Assembly: GCA_947095535.1 (NCBI GenBank)
Contig: OX352772.1
Location: forward strand, 120,955,877-121,019,876
Direction of reading: 5' to 3'
DNA length: 64,000 nt
DNA from: Poecilobothrus nobilitatus
Lineage: Eukaryota; Arthropoda; Insecta; Diptera; Dolichopodidae
The translations under genes were made by a program, and so were the position numbers. How positions within the stretch are numbered: the stretch's first letter is position 1; each line of letters begins with the position of its first letter. Positions 33,405-45,424 of the stretch are shown piece after piece. The notes under the pieces are model-generated. The model saw only the letters and a program-made list of their open reading frames with translations, did no database searches and had not been told where the DNA came from.

Positions 33405-36000
33405 TTTAGATGAATGTGTTTAATTTCACATTAAATGAATGTGACACAAGTCTTAGTCTTGATTTAAATAATGATCATATGTTTTTAGTCCATCAAAACA
33501 TCAGAAGTCTAAGGAAAAACTTTGACTTGCTGATATCGCATTTGGAATTGTTCAAAAGAATAATTATGATTGTGATATTACTAATTGTAATCTTAACTGT
33601 GCAGACATAATAAAAATTAAATGTAAAATAAACAATGATTTATACGTATTCGTTTGTGTATATAGACTGCATTCAATATCTATACATGCATTTATCGAGG
33701 AATCATCGAACTTTATAAAATATGTAAATGCAAATAATTTTATTTTGCTCGGGGATTTTAACATTGACATATCGAACAAAGATATAAATTAGATTCATAT
33801 TTAAATATTATAGCTGAAAATGGCCTTGAATCGCTTATCACAACGCCTACATGGACTATCTCGGGTAGTTGTTTAGACCATATATTTGCTCGTTATAGAT
33901 CAAGTGAGCTTTGTATTTCCTAAACATGAACTTTGTATTTCGTGTAACTAAAACTAATCAAAAACTTAAGCCTTGGATGGCAAATCTTTTGTTAAATAAA
34001 ATAAAGAAAAAAAACTTATTAGGTGTAAGAGTAACTAAAAATTCTAGTAATATTACATTAAAAAACGTTATAACCTAGTCTGTAAAAGCCTGCGTAAAGA
34101 AATCTATAAACGCAAAAAAGGAATGGCACTTAATTAATAATATAACAAACAAAGTAAAACGAAAAAAGTTAATTTCTCTAGATACTGAAGGCAACATTAT
34201 CTCAAAGCCAAATTCTCTTGCAAATAAATTTAATGAGGTCTTTACTAATATTGCTGAGCAATCTATACCACGTGCATATTCATTTCATTATTGTTGTAAT
34301 AGTAAATTAAGTTTAGTAGAAGATAAGTACGAGAGAAACAGTTTTTTCTTTGAAAATTTTACGGCGCTAGAAATTATGAAACTATTATGCAACTTAAAAA
34401 TTCTAACTCATGTGGTATTGATTCCATTTCTAATATGTTATTAAAAAAAATTTCATTTAATGTCATTGATGTTTTAGCATATATATTTAATGGCAGTGTT
34501 TGAAATGGAGTTTTTCCAGATGAGTTAAAAATTGGAAAAAAATTACTATTATATAAGAAAGGTGATATGAAAAATTTAAGCAATTTATATTAAGGCCCAT
34601 TTCCTTACTGTCATCTATATCAAAAGTTTTTGAAAAATTAATTAAAAATAGAATTTTAAAATATTTAAATAAAGTAAATTTTTTTAGTTGTAAACAGTTT
34701 GGTTTTATGCAAAAACTTTCCACAGAAGATGCTCTTTTAAATTTCTGTTCAGACATCTGCGAAAATCTTGACAAGAAGAAATGCTGTGCTGGACTTTTTG
34801 TGGACATAACAAAGGCATTTGATATGATAAACCATGATATTTTACTTTCCAAAATGTACAAAATTGGTTTCAGAGGTGTTATTCTAAATTGGTTTGAATC
34901 ATATCTTAAGGGTCGAACACAAAGAACTATTGTGGATGGCAACTTAAGTATACCCCTCTTGATGAAGGACGGCGTACCACAAGGCTCCGTCTTGGGTCCG
35001 ATCCTTTTTTTAATATTCTTAAACTCTCTATTATATCAAAATTCTAAAGAAAAAATCACAGCTTTTGCTGATGACTTAGCTTATTCGTACTCCGTATAAT
35101 AATTTAGATATGACAGCGAATGTAAATAATGACATTAATATTTTACGAAACTGGTTTGCGCAACTGAAATTGCTAGTGAACAATAAAACTAAATTTATGT
35201 ATTTTAGCATTAATGCACCCACAATAGATCCTCAAATAAAGCTACGTTTTCATTCAGCTGATTGTGAACGATTTAAAGTATTCTGTCATGTTTGCAAATC
35301 TTCGTCCAACGATAATTTGGTTACTTTTAACTATAAAAAGGATTGTAGCAAAAAATTTTTCGCAATTGAAACCGTTGAGCATTTTAAATATCTTGGACTC
35401 GTGATTGATCACAACATGAACTGGTCTGAGCACACAATGCAATTATCTAATTACTTACGCAATATATTACGCTACTTTTACCATTTAAAAAAATATTGTA
35501 CGCAAAATCTATTGAAAGTAATATATTATGGTATATTTAATTCTAAACTACAGAATGGCATTTGCTGTTGGGGAGGAAGCTACCAAAACAAAATTCGTCC
35601 ATTATTAATAATTCAAAAAGTATTATTAGAATAATATGTAACAAACGACATATTCATCATACGATAGGCTTTTTAGAAGTTTAAAAATATTACAAATAAG
35701 ACAACTGTTTTATTATAAGGTGCTTAAGATATTTTTCAACAGAAGTGGTCACTGAAACAATTGAACATCGAGAAAATATGGTCTAAGATTAAACAACAGT
35801 CGCAATATAGAGATCCCAATTTTTCGCACTACATTTTATCAAAATTTCTACAACGTAATATCATGCAAACTATATAATAAAATTCCTTATAATATTAAGC
35901 GCATCGAGAGTAGAAATATACTGATTAAAAGTATAAAAGCTTGGCTTCTTAGCTATGACCACAATAATATTGAATATCTGTTACAGTCATTAGTGTGAAA
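33405..36000 (+). pseudogene. CR1-A ORF2 (copy B)
   Basis: Same order as copy A. It keeps HQNIRSLRKNFDLL, which copy A has lost. RT frame 34707-35099 is open through FVDITKAFDMINHDIL, KDGVPQGSVLGPILFLIFLN and ITAFADDLAYSYSV, then meets the stop shared with copy A. Frame 35110-35634 carries the thumb (FKYLGLVIDHNMNWSEH). There are frameshifts at about 34060, 34375 and 34585. Near 33375-33425 a short local duplication of TTAAATGAATGTGAC precedes the endonuclease. Not functional. Confidence 0.8.
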
Positions 36001-36379
36001 TTTTTCTTCTTATTGTTTTTTATTATGATTTTATTGTTTAAATATATTTTTTTTTTTGCTCCTACATGTTGTTCCCAAATAACTTAATAAATTTTTAGGG
36101 TATACTTTTTCACTTTTCTTAGACTTAGAAGTAAATACAAAAAATTAACATAACTTTTTATATATAATATGGTCACCCCACCATTTAATTTAATTACAAA
36201 TGAATATAAAATTACTATAAATGGTATTTTAATACTGTTGTCGTTTACAACAAAAAATATCAAATTTTCTCTTAAACATTTGTTTATTTTTTTCTCAATT
36301 TAATTATAAATTTTATATGTAACTTGTAGACTTAAGATATTTTAAGAGATTTGAAATAAATAAAAATAAAATAAAAAAA

Positions 36380-36835
36380 ATAAAAATAAATATTATGACT
36401 ATGACTATTCGAAAATTCTACTTACTTAGAAATTATTGTTCAAGAAAGTTCCTTATTAATTTATATTATGCTTTATTAAATTCCAAATTGCAATACGGAA
36501 TTACTTGTTAGGAAAGCACTTATCTTAGTTCGCTTTATTCTTTATTAATGTCAAAAAATTCTTCCGTTGGGGCATCTGTACGCTTTCAGAACATTAAACA
36601 CATTCTTTCAAAATGTAAATATTGATAGTATACGTAGTAATAGTACTCCTAATCTTAGATTCAATAAACAAAATATAGTGCAGGTTCCATTTAGTTATAA
36701 TACTCATTATAGAAACTTTTAATTTTTCTGCCCCCACATATTTTAATATATTACCATCAAATATCAGACAAGAAAAAAATCTAAATAAATTCCTGAAACA
36801 ATATTAGAAGTATGGCATCATATCTTTTAATTATT
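36380..36835 (+). pseudogene. CR1-B ORF2 C-terminus (copy B)
   Basis: Matches 26300-26730 (TIRKFYLLRNYCSRKFLI) but has a stop where copy A reads TCKGSTY (TTGTTAGGAAAG). Confidence 0.7.
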
Positions 36836-36879
36836 ATACTTTTGAAATTATGTTGTAACTATTAGTTTTACACTTGCAG

Positions 36880-37206
36880 AGTTAGCAATTGAAAAGTGTG
36901 CAAATGAAGTTACGGTTACATATCGTGCAAATTATATAAAAGATATCACTATACATGGTCAGTCAGTTGTAACTATTAGAACTGATTTAAATGCAGAAGA
37001 ACTACTCTGCTTTTGTTCTGCTTTATTTAGAACAAAGTCTTGTTGTGAACTTTACGAATTACTAATTAAAGCAGATGAACTTCAAATCTTTTTTTAAACG
37101 ACCAGTGGATATACCGCCGCTATGTTCATTCTCAAAAATTTTTAATGCAGTTCCTTTTAACTATAAGGCGGAGATGTGCAATGCAGATATTATAGACTTT
37201 AACTAG
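36880..37206 (+). pseudogene. Exon-like frame, copy B, frameshifted
   Basis: Duplicate of 26789-27114 with the acceptor kept (CACTTGCAG). An expanded T run (AAATCTTTTTTTAAACG against AAATCTCGTTTAAACG) shifts the frame after about 75 codons. The first 75 codons stay open and differ from copy A by mostly single residues. Confidence 0.5.
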
Positions 37207-37250
37207 GTAACGCCTTATAAATTGGAGACAAAACAAATTCTTCAATGCTA

Positions 37251-38440
37251 AAAAAATTCTAAATTTTTTATTTCGGAAATTTCTTTCCAGAACTTGAAAA
37301 CCATTTTAGCTAACACAATGGATTGCTCTATTTTAAAAAAGGCAAAAAACTGGCGTTTTTTTGAAACAACAAACAATTTTCGTTACTTGTTCCGTAATTA
37401 CTTTAATCACGAAAAAAATAACTCTGAAAATTGAGTTTTTCGGTTTTTTTCATTTTCTAACTTAACAACAATTTCTGAATAAAGTGGCATATTTTTAAAA
37501 AGAAAATTGTATGCTTTCAGATAAGTATAACATGTTGTCAATATTTTCATTTCAATTCATTTCATTGCATTTATTTCAAATATTTCAAAAAGAGCTTATT
37601 GATCTCGTGCAGAGTGTTATATAATATAGTTTACATTAACTAATATTATTAAATGCAGTACATAACTTATTAATTCAAAAAAATTCTATTTAAATTTAAA
37701 AAAATTCTACTGATAACTATTTTAATGTCAAGCAACTTCGAACCTATACATACAAAAATAAAGAAGAGAGTGATTAATTACATAAACTATACATTAAAGC
37801 AAAAAAGAACTACTACTCTACATAAACTACATAAACTATAAATTAAAGCAAAAACAAACTACTACAATACAACAAAGTCTAGGAGATATGTTAAAATATT
37901 TAGAATTTAAAATTGAACTTTGATTAATCCCCCTAATTACAATATCGGGAACACGAATCCGGGCAAAGCTTGTTTTTTTGTCTCCATTCATGTCCGTGAA
38001 AAGTTTGAAAGTGCACTGAATCTTTCAATGTTATGTATTTATGTTTTATTCAGATTGGTGAATCTCAGTTGCTATTTTAGCCATGCTTGTCTCTTATGTT
38101 ACAATATGATTTAATGCTTCATTAAGCTCAATATGATTTTGTTTCATAATTACTACAGTTGAATCTAAGATTGAAGTTTATTCTTGTAGTAATGTTAACA
38201 TATTTTCCTTATTTTCTTGTAGTTCATCAATTGTGAAAGCTTCTCAGCATAATCGGCACCTAATATTCCGAAAAGTGCAATATTTATACTTTTCACGAGC
38301 CCTTCTAACTGTTTCTTGTTCCTTCAGCAGTTCATTTTGTTCGTTTAATTCTTCTATGAGTTTCAAACTATTTTATTGTTCATTCCTACATTTTCAAATA
38401 GATTCCTGGTTGAAATTGAAACTGTTGTACTTGATTGCTT
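37251..38440. other. AT-rich interval, no clear gene
   Basis: 37251-37900 shows nothing identifiable. On the minus strand, 38150-38440 codes for short blocks rich in Lys, Glu and Arg (THRRIKRT, EKYKYCTFR, IDELQENKENMLTLLQE) with stops. It directly follows the BEL/Pao pol end and may be an eroded 3' gene of that element. This is a weak reading. Confidence 0.35.
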
Positions 38441-38444
38441 GATA

Positions 38445-39640
38445 TTACACTAAATAAGCAACAAGTGAATATAATTGTTGTAAAAAGGTTAGGTTTGATT
38501 CCTGATGATTTAAATGGAATTTCACGATGATTCCTAGTTTGTCAATGTTCTCGTCACTCAATAATACATTTTGATTGAAACTAGTTTTATCATTCTTGTT
38601 CGTATTTGGTTCAATTGTTTGATCACTTTCACATTCATCCATTGGCAACTGAGCAAGTCTATGTGTAGCCCTAATAAGCACAGCATTTGCGGTTTGGACT
38701 TCTGCAACTCTAACTAAATGGCCTGATTTATTTTTTATTGGTCGAACTATTCTTCTCTGTTTCCAATTTAGTAAGGCAAGTTTATCTTCTTTTATAATTA
38801 CTAATTGGCCTGGTCTCATGTTTCTACTACGTTTCTTCCACTTATGATGTTTTTGTAGTTCGCATAAGTATTCCTTTGATCATCTTCCCCAAAATTCGTT
38901 GTGAATATGTTTTACTAATTTCCAGCTAGCTAATACTCCAGCTTTAATACTCCAGCTCTAATACTCCAGCTCTAATACTGCAGCTCCAGCCCTCCAGCTG
39001 GTTTCTGAATCCACTGAATGCGTTAACAGTGTTCCTACTAAAAAGTGCGCTGGAGTTAATACTGTAAAGTCCTTGGGATTACTTGACATTGTAAGAGCTC
39101 TTGAATTAAAAATAACTTCTGCTTCGACAATTACTGTTTCAAGTTCATCATATGTTAGTGATGCAGAATGCAACTTGCGCTGTAGCAGATATTTGGATGA
39201 TGTAACTACTGCTTTCCATAATCCTCCAAATGAGATACTGTAGGTGAAATGAAATGGAGCTCAATATTTTCTTCGAAAATGTTTTTGTGATCTGTATCTT
39301 TGATAGCCTTTTGAAAATTTCCATTAGTTCAGCTATAGTTCTTTCAATTTATTAGAAGCGCCAACGAAGTTGGTTGCGTTGTCGCTATAAATATTTTCAC
39401 AATATCCTCTTCTTCCTACGAACCGTTTAAGTGCTCCTATGAATCTGTCTGTTGACAAATATGTAACAAGCTCCATATGCATTGCCTTTGTTGCAACAAA
39501 ATACTGCTACATATGATTTCTGTTGCATTTTTCTTCTAAGTTTGTAGTGTATCATTCTTGGTCCAAAAAATCCACTCCGCTGTTGATGAATGATCATGCT
39601 GGTTATCGTTGATGTTTAAGTTTTGTTGGTTATGAAGATG
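38445..39640 (-). pseudogene. pol: BEL/Pao pol: integrase and C-terminal domain
   Basis: Minus-strand pieces in order: AMHMELVTYLST, RFVGRRGYCENIYSDNATNF (the Asp of the second catalytic position), FGGLWKAVVTSSKYLLQRK, TYDELETVIVEAEVIFNSRA (the Glu region), FTVLTPAHFLVGTLL, then MRPGQLVIIKEDKLALLNWK and VRVAEVQTANAVLIR, the SH3-like C-terminal domain of BEL/Pao integrases. A small duplication of the word AATACTCCAGCTC lies at 38932-38985. There are several frameshifts. Confidence 0.75.
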
Positions 39641-39819
39641 GTTATATGGTAATAGGACTGGATATTCCGCTTCATACCAGATCTCGAAATTTTTTATGAG
39701 CCCCATACTCTTAACACACTCTTATCATCTATAAATAATCTTCGTTATATTTTTTTCAGATTTCACAGATCTTTAAATTGTTCCCGGCGCACCGTTCTTA
39801 TCATAAATTGTGTTGTTGT

Positions 39820-40440
39820 TCTCAGTTCTTTAGTGGAGATCCAATGATAACCTGAATTTCAATTTAGTTTTGAGGACATTGATAAATCTGTGTACGTATG
39901 CAATTACTCTTGTTAGAAATTGGTATGAGTTTCTATGGTCTATCTCATTGAGTATATTACTTGGCTGAGTAGGCGTGGTAAGTTGCCAAAATGGTTTTCT
40001 TTCTTCCCGAAATTCGTTCACCTTTTTGAGTAAAGATTGTGGACCAAAATTTTTTGTTACCATAAAGAAATATTGCTCCATAAAACCATAGTTTAGCAGT
40101 TATAAATTTTTCTGAAGCCAAGCCACGGGACAATAAATCCACTTGGTTAAGTTTAGATTGAACATGTCGCCATTACTCACGCAGTGCGGCGGTTTGTATC
40201 CTCGAAATTCGGTTGGCAATGAAAATTTAGAAGCAATTTTATAGTGAATGTATCCATGACAATACGATTTCTGAAACTCACCATAAATAAGTTTTTCCTT
40301 TACATTTTAGATCATTTTTTATTTGGACTAAAAGGTCCGCCACTCATTTTGCAGCACATAATTCTAGCCGGGATAGAGTCTGCGTTCTTGTAGGTGCTGA
40401 TTGGTTGAATGGTATAAGTGGTAAAACCACAATTAGCGCG
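39820..40440 (-). pseudogene. pol: BEL/Pao pol: RNase H and tether
   Basis: Minus-strand pieces TLSRLELCAAKWVADLLVQI (RNase H core), TEFRGYKPPH, MDLLSRGLASEKFITAKLWFYG (the SRG tether box) and RISGRKKTILATYH are typical of BEL/Pao pol between RT and integrase. Frameshifts separate them. Confidence 0.65.
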
Positions 40441-40444
40441 TTAG

Positions 40445-40860
40445 CACCGATTTTGCCGCTACCGTGACCACAAGGTTTATATATGTTCTATGTTGGCCGA
40501 CACCGCAGTCCATTTTTGACCCATCAGTGAAAAGTGTGATGTCTACTTCACCCAAAAGGGTTTCCTTGTTTCCATTCCCTTTTCAAATTCTTAACAATTT
40601 CCAGACTTGGAATTGTGTAGTCTGTGGAATCTGGCAGATCACAAGGTGTCGAGCTTAGAATACTGCTATGTCCATAGGGTTTTGTGCGCCAGTGCTCCTT
40701 TTCTCTGAGTCTGACCGCACTACAGCAGGCTAGAAATTTTATATGAAGGTCAATGGGGAGGAGATAGAGAAGTAAACTTAGTGCATTAGTTGGCGTTGAT
40801 CTTAACGCATTAACTAAAGTTTCATGATTTGCGTTTCATTTTCGCAATCGGAATTCACCC
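40445..40860 (-). pseudogene. LINE scrap with RNase H start, nested in BEL/Pao
   Basis: On the minus strand LRSTPTNALSLLLYLLPIDL, then FLACCSAVRLREKEHW, then GEVDITLFTDGSKMDCGVG. This is the thumb-to-RNase H junction of an I/R1/Jockey-type LINE (DGSKM..GVG carries the first RNase H Asp). BEL/Pao RT sequence lies on one side (40870-41280) and BEL/Pao RNase H on the other (40440 down), so it is inserted between them, in the same orientation. It does not match the other LINE families in this window, none of which shows RNase H. Confidence 0.6.
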
Positions 40861-40869
40861 GATTTTAAT

Positions 40870-41281
40870 AAATTTGTTAACTGCGATTGAATGATGAAAA
40901 CTGTATTCATACTGTCTCAGCCTGAACTGAAAATCCTGTAGTAGTGTTTCCGTCCCCAAAAGATAGTTAGGCGGACATTCTTGAGCTATCCTTTGCGTAC
41001 ACTTAGTTGCAAATATGCGAAGTGGTGCCATATGTAACTATATTTAGTTGATAAGTTTTTACCGGTTGAGTTGTATTTTCTCTCCATGTCAACTGGAACC
41101 TTCGATCTTTCTCATGGATGTATATTTGTCGATACATTTTTCCAGTATCAACCGTATACGCATTTTTTGGCATTCGGAATTTTAACACCTGCGTAAATAA
41201 TTCTTCTTGAAGAGTAGGACCATTATATAATATGTTATTTAATATTATATTCGATGAAGATTTATTTAGCCGATGCATCAA
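40870..41281 (-). pseudogene. pol: BEL/Pao reverse transcriptase fragment
   Basis: Frame 41003-41281 reads LYNGPTLQEELFTQVLKFRM, then AYTVDTGKMYRQIYIHEKDR and YQLNIVTYGTTSHICN, the usual BEL/Pao RT motifs from the first catalytic Asp region onward. A frameshifted continuation (ATKCTQRIAQECPPNYLL) follows. It begins directly after residues VMFDAS, also of BEL/Pao type. Confidence 0.75.
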
Positions 41282-41352
41282 ACATCACATCGGCAAACTC
41301 TAACGAGGATGGTAAATAAGTTGAAATATCTATATTATGAGTTAAAATATCT

Positions 41353-41556
41353 TTATTCACCATTTACATTGTCCTTGGGATACCACTTTTTTTGAATATT
41401 TCCAATAAGCTGCGAGTGAACCGTTTGAATAAATAAATCATGGAACTGCCTCCATTTCAAATAATTTCCATCGAATTTTGGAATTTCAATAGTGTGTAAT
41501 TTAGGTGACGATATGAATTGCTCTTTGGGTTTTGATTTGTTGTTTGTTTGATTCAA
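41353..41556 (-). pseudogene. gag: BEL/Pao gag fragment
   Basis: LHTIEIPKFDGNYLKWRQFH followed by DLFIQTVHSQLIGNIQKKW is the conserved gag block of BEL/Pao elements. About 70 codons only, then the sequence passes to RT after a deletion. Confidence 0.7.
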
Positions 41557-41560
41557 TTTG

Positions 41561-42040
41561 CTTAAGTCTTATTGAACTTGTACAATAATTGCCTGATATT
41601 TTTCTTCCACTTCTAAGAACTTCTGTATGTCACCACAATACAGTTTTGTAATTTCCAACTACCCGCTGAATTTCTTCTCCCAAATTTGTTTTATAGTATG
41701 TAGTAAATAATTGTTATATAAATATTATGCACATTTGCCATCTCTAAGTAATTAACTAAATGTCAATACATCATATATCTGTAAGTAAACCACATCAAAT
41801 GTCATATTAGGTTAAGTCAGAATAATAAATGTGATCAAGCATAAAAAAATAAAAAAAATTTATACATTTTCTTCTAGCTTTTTGTAATTATTAGTTTGAT
41901 TTAAGATTCATGCTTTATAAAATTAAAAAAATGTTGGATTAAAAGGAAATGCGATTTATTATTAACTAATATATTCTTAGTGCTTATTCCCTTTTTTTAT
42001 ATACCCACATACATACTCTGTCCGAATAGTATACCATGTT
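41561..42040. other. AT-rich interval, no gene seen
   Basis: No frame or repeat recognised. It could hold remains of the BEL/Pao leader or LTR. Confidence 0.45.
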
Positions 42041-42042
42041 TA

Positions 42043-42395
42043 TTACAATTGGAAACTTACTTTATTTCTCAAAGTATTTCTGGTTATTCTATTGTTTTCA
42101 TTAGGAAGATTATGTTCGTTTAAAATGAAAGCATGTTTTAATCGATCAATAGAAATATTATGTATTTTATTTTTGATTTCGATCTTAAAGTATTTCTCTT
42201 TCTTTTCAATGATTTTGTAAGGGCCTTCATATGGGATACTCCTAGGTTTGTCACTTTTCTTAAAAAGACGTGCATGCAATTTTCAAAGGTGCACGGTACG
42301 GAAATGTTCTTTTGATTACGCTGTCTTTTGCATGTTGATTTACATTTCGTAGTAATAAACAAAGCAAAAACAATATCCTTCTCACTCCATTCCAT
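42043..42395 (-). pseudogene. pol: Ty3/gypsy pol C-terminal fragment
   Basis: Minus-strand frame RSIPYEGPYKIIEKKEKYFK then NISIDRLKHAFI is the conserved GPY-type end of gypsy integrases (YEGPYKI...SIDRLK). Upstream in another frame are short related residues (MEWSEKDIVFAL). It is cut on both sides; which gypsy clade is unclear. Confidence 0.65.
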
Positions 42396-42399
42396 TCAT

Positions 42400-43035
42400 G
42401 GATGTTTATGTTCTAATTTCTTCTCTTCTAAATAGTTAATACCACCATAACTTAAACTGTAATTTTAATTTGTAATTTCTGGTGGTATTTACTTATTTTA
42501 ATTTACTTTTCCTTCATAAAAGGAAAATAAAAGATAAATAATATATAAAAGATATAAAAGATATTGAGAAGAGTTTATTATTATTCAGAATTTTGTACTT
42601 TTATTTATAATAGTGGGTGTAAGTATTAACTTAATTAAACAATAACTTTTATTTGCTCCCAATTATCGTACTCTTTTTTTCTTTTTTTCTGTATTGCACG
42701 TAAGGTTTGCTTTGGGTGTGTTTTTGGTTGTAATTGCGTTCAATAAGATCACTTCACAGAGTATGCTAAAAACTGTTGAACGTTTTTATAAATCATTTAC
42801 ACATTCAAGGCAAACATTAACATTAAAAATTAATTCAATTTAATTTACAAATAAACAAATTGTTGTCAAGCTCAAGGTATTCATATCGTACGTATCGTAT
42901 ATAACTTTTATTTTTTCTTTTTTTTATTAATCTAAATTTTAATTTAATATTTTACTTTTTTATTTAATCTTAAATTTAATTTTTTGATTTTTACTTTTAT
43001 TCATTTTAAAATTTTACAAAATTACCAATTTTAAT
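42400..43035. other. AT-rich interval, no gene seen
   Basis: Low-complexity A/T with repeated AAAGATAT words near 42530 and T-rich runs near 42910-43010, the latter just before LINE-D copy 1. Confidence 0.5.
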
Positions 43036-45420
43036 GTAGATTTCTGTAACATACGCGGTTTACAGACGAATTTCAAAGCCGTCACTTGCCATTTAAATTC
43101 CAGCTATACAGCAATTCTTGTCCTATGTGAAACTCAAATTATTCGCCGGAATGGTAATTTTAATATTACTGGCTACAAACTCGTTTCACATTTCGTGTCT
43201 AAAATAGGTATCGCCATCTATAAATGGCATAGCTTTAAACACTCTTAATAAACTCAAATGTTCTAGGCCAACCTTCCACTATGTTTGGGTAAAAATCCTT
43301 TTTACATTTCTGCAGATCATATATTTTCGTTTCTTATACAGATCACCCAACACAAGTGAAGAGGGAACTGTTGTGGAAACTGAAAATCGCTCAAACCAGA
43401 TCAACGGAATTTTGAATTCATTTCCAGAAACTGAAATTATTCTGGCGGGTGATTTCAATATTCATAAGAGACTGGCTTCACTTTTCCAGCAACACTTCTG
43501 TAAGTCAAAACTCAATTGGGAAACAAGTTGAACTATTCTCATCTCTGTTCCATTTTCCTCAACTTGTAAAAAATTCCACTAGGATTCCGGACCGTGCTGA
43601 TCAAGAAAGCCAACTCTTGGAATTATTCCTGACCCCACACCTTAAAAATATGTGGTTTCAGTAGGTTGCCCCCTGGCTAGCTCCGATCATTGTATAGTTA
43701 AAACAAGTTTCCGAGTAGGCCCAATTATCAGTCAAAAGACTCCTTCCAGAAAATTATTATGGCGCTATAGCCATGCGAACTGGGATGGTCTCAACAACTT
43801 TTCCAGATACTTTGATTGGACATTGTGCCTCCGCGATAAGAATGTCAACTTTGCTGCGAATGCGATTTGTGAAACAATTTTACTTGGAATGAGGTTATTT
43901 ATTCCTCACCCCCTCACCTTCCCCAAATTCTTGTTCAATCTAAAGTTGAAACGCAAACTTATTCACATGCCTAAGAATAGCAAATCCTTTTGGCCATTTA
44001 AGAAACGTTTAAAAGAGGACGTTAGCGGGTCTTCTTTTCCTCCGCTTGTTGATATTAACAACAGCATTGTAATAAATTCCAAAGAGAAAGCGAACTTGTT
44101 TGGCCAGCAGTTCTATTTTAACTCGACACTGCTTCAGTTAACTTTAAAACCACTATTTGTTCCTGTAGCTGCCTAATCCTTCGGCAAAATTTACTTTAGG
44201 ACGAGAGCAGTGATGAAAATCTTGAAGAATCTTGATACAAAAAAATCAGCCGGTCCAGATGATAACACTACCATGGTTCTTATACCTATTCCTATTCCTA
44301 TTCTTATACCTAAATACCTATTCAAATATTTCAAAACCTCTACACAACCTTTTCTATCTCTCCTTGACTTCGGGTATTAATCCTACCCAACGGAAGGTTG
44401 CTCATGTTTTCCCAATTTCAAAAAAAGATTATAAAAGCGGTCCCTCCTATTGATATAACCTTGGTACTTTCCAAAGTAATGGAGAAAATAGTAAACCAGA
44501 AGCTTTTGATATGTCTGGATCGTAGAGGTATGCTTCATGAACGACAATACGGATTCAGACCCCGTCGTTCAACCGGCGATGTAATGACTTACCTTTGTGA
44601 AAAGTTGAATATCAGTCTTCATCATTCTGGTGAGTCTAATGTAGTGGCTCTAGATACTTCTAAAGCTTTCGACCGAGTCTGGCATGATGCTTTATTAGCA
44701 AACTGAAAGCATTAGGATTAGGTAGAGTCCTTTTAAAATGGATTGGAGCTTTCCTTTCGAATCGCATGAATCGAGTTCTTGTCGATAGTTATTCATCTGA
44801 CAATTTTATAAGCTCAGGGATCGGTTTTGTCTCCCACTCTCTTCTTAATATTTATCAAGGACCTACTTTCAATAGCCTCCAACCTAATCCATAGTTTCGC
44901 AGATGACTGCAACCTTGTAGCTTCCTATTAATTTCATACCTGCTGTGATATTAATCACCAGATTAATAGAAAAGCAAGAAATTTCATTATCAGTTAGCTA
45001 AATAATGATTGTTGCAAAAATGGGGTGAAGTCAACAGAGTTGATTTCAACACCAAAACACACAATGTCGTTTAATCTCGCGTGAAATAGCTACTACTACA
45101 CCCAACTTGACATTTCAGAGTGAAGCTTTGCAGCACTCAACGGATTTAAACATTTGGTCAAATTATATTTTTAGTACAGCAAAAGATGCTGCTAAATGTC
45201 TGGATTTCTTGTATCGCTGTAAAGCTTAATTTTCTCCTTCCGAATTTCTCAACATGTATTAAATGTACATTCAATCGAAAATGTAGTATCATGCACATAT
45301 TTGGCCTGGAGCTCCCCAAACAGTGCTGGGTTATCTCGACGAAGTGCAAAATAGAGCTATTCGCCTTATTGGCAACCCCAGTGTTACCTCAACGCACACT
45401 CCACTTTGCCACCGCAAAGT
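43036..45420 (+). pseudogene. LINE-D copy 1: ORF2 remains (endonuclease, RT, thumb)
   Basis: Order of pieces: DFCNIRGLQTNFKAVTCHLN, LVLCETQI (endonuclease Asn and Glu), ETEIILAGDFNIHKR (Asp-Asn), then GCPLASSDHCIVKTSF (SDH). RT: LDTKKSAGPD, RRGMLHERQYGFRPRRSTGD, VVALDTSKAFDRVWHDALLA, then GAFLSNRMNRVLVDSY, then IHSFADDCNLVASY. Thumb: LFALLATPVLPQRTL and similar in changing frames. The FADD box is kept, but there are at least eight frameshifts and stops. A CR1/Jockey-group family distinct from CR1-A/B/C and LINE1 by its CNIRGL and LCETQ motifs. It ends at the junction with copy 2. Confidence 0.75.
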
Positions 45421-45424
45421 TGAG

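Larger units (their letters stand above)
32104..37250 (+). repeat. Segmental duplication, copy B
   Basis: Collinear with 21124-27175 and in the same orientation, about 11 kb away. It lacks the 941-bp insertion. It starts in the middle of the CR1-B RT, with none of the preceding CR1-B sequence, and ends at CAATGCTAAAAA like copy A. Confidence 0.85.
38445..41560 (-). mobile_element. BEL/Pao LTR retrotransposon remnant
   Basis: On the minus strand, from high to low coordinates: a gag piece, RT, (nested LINE scrap), RNase H, tether, integrase, and the basic C-terminal domain. Most of gag, the protease and much of the RT are deleted. No LTR pair was identified. All frames are broken. Confidence 0.75.
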
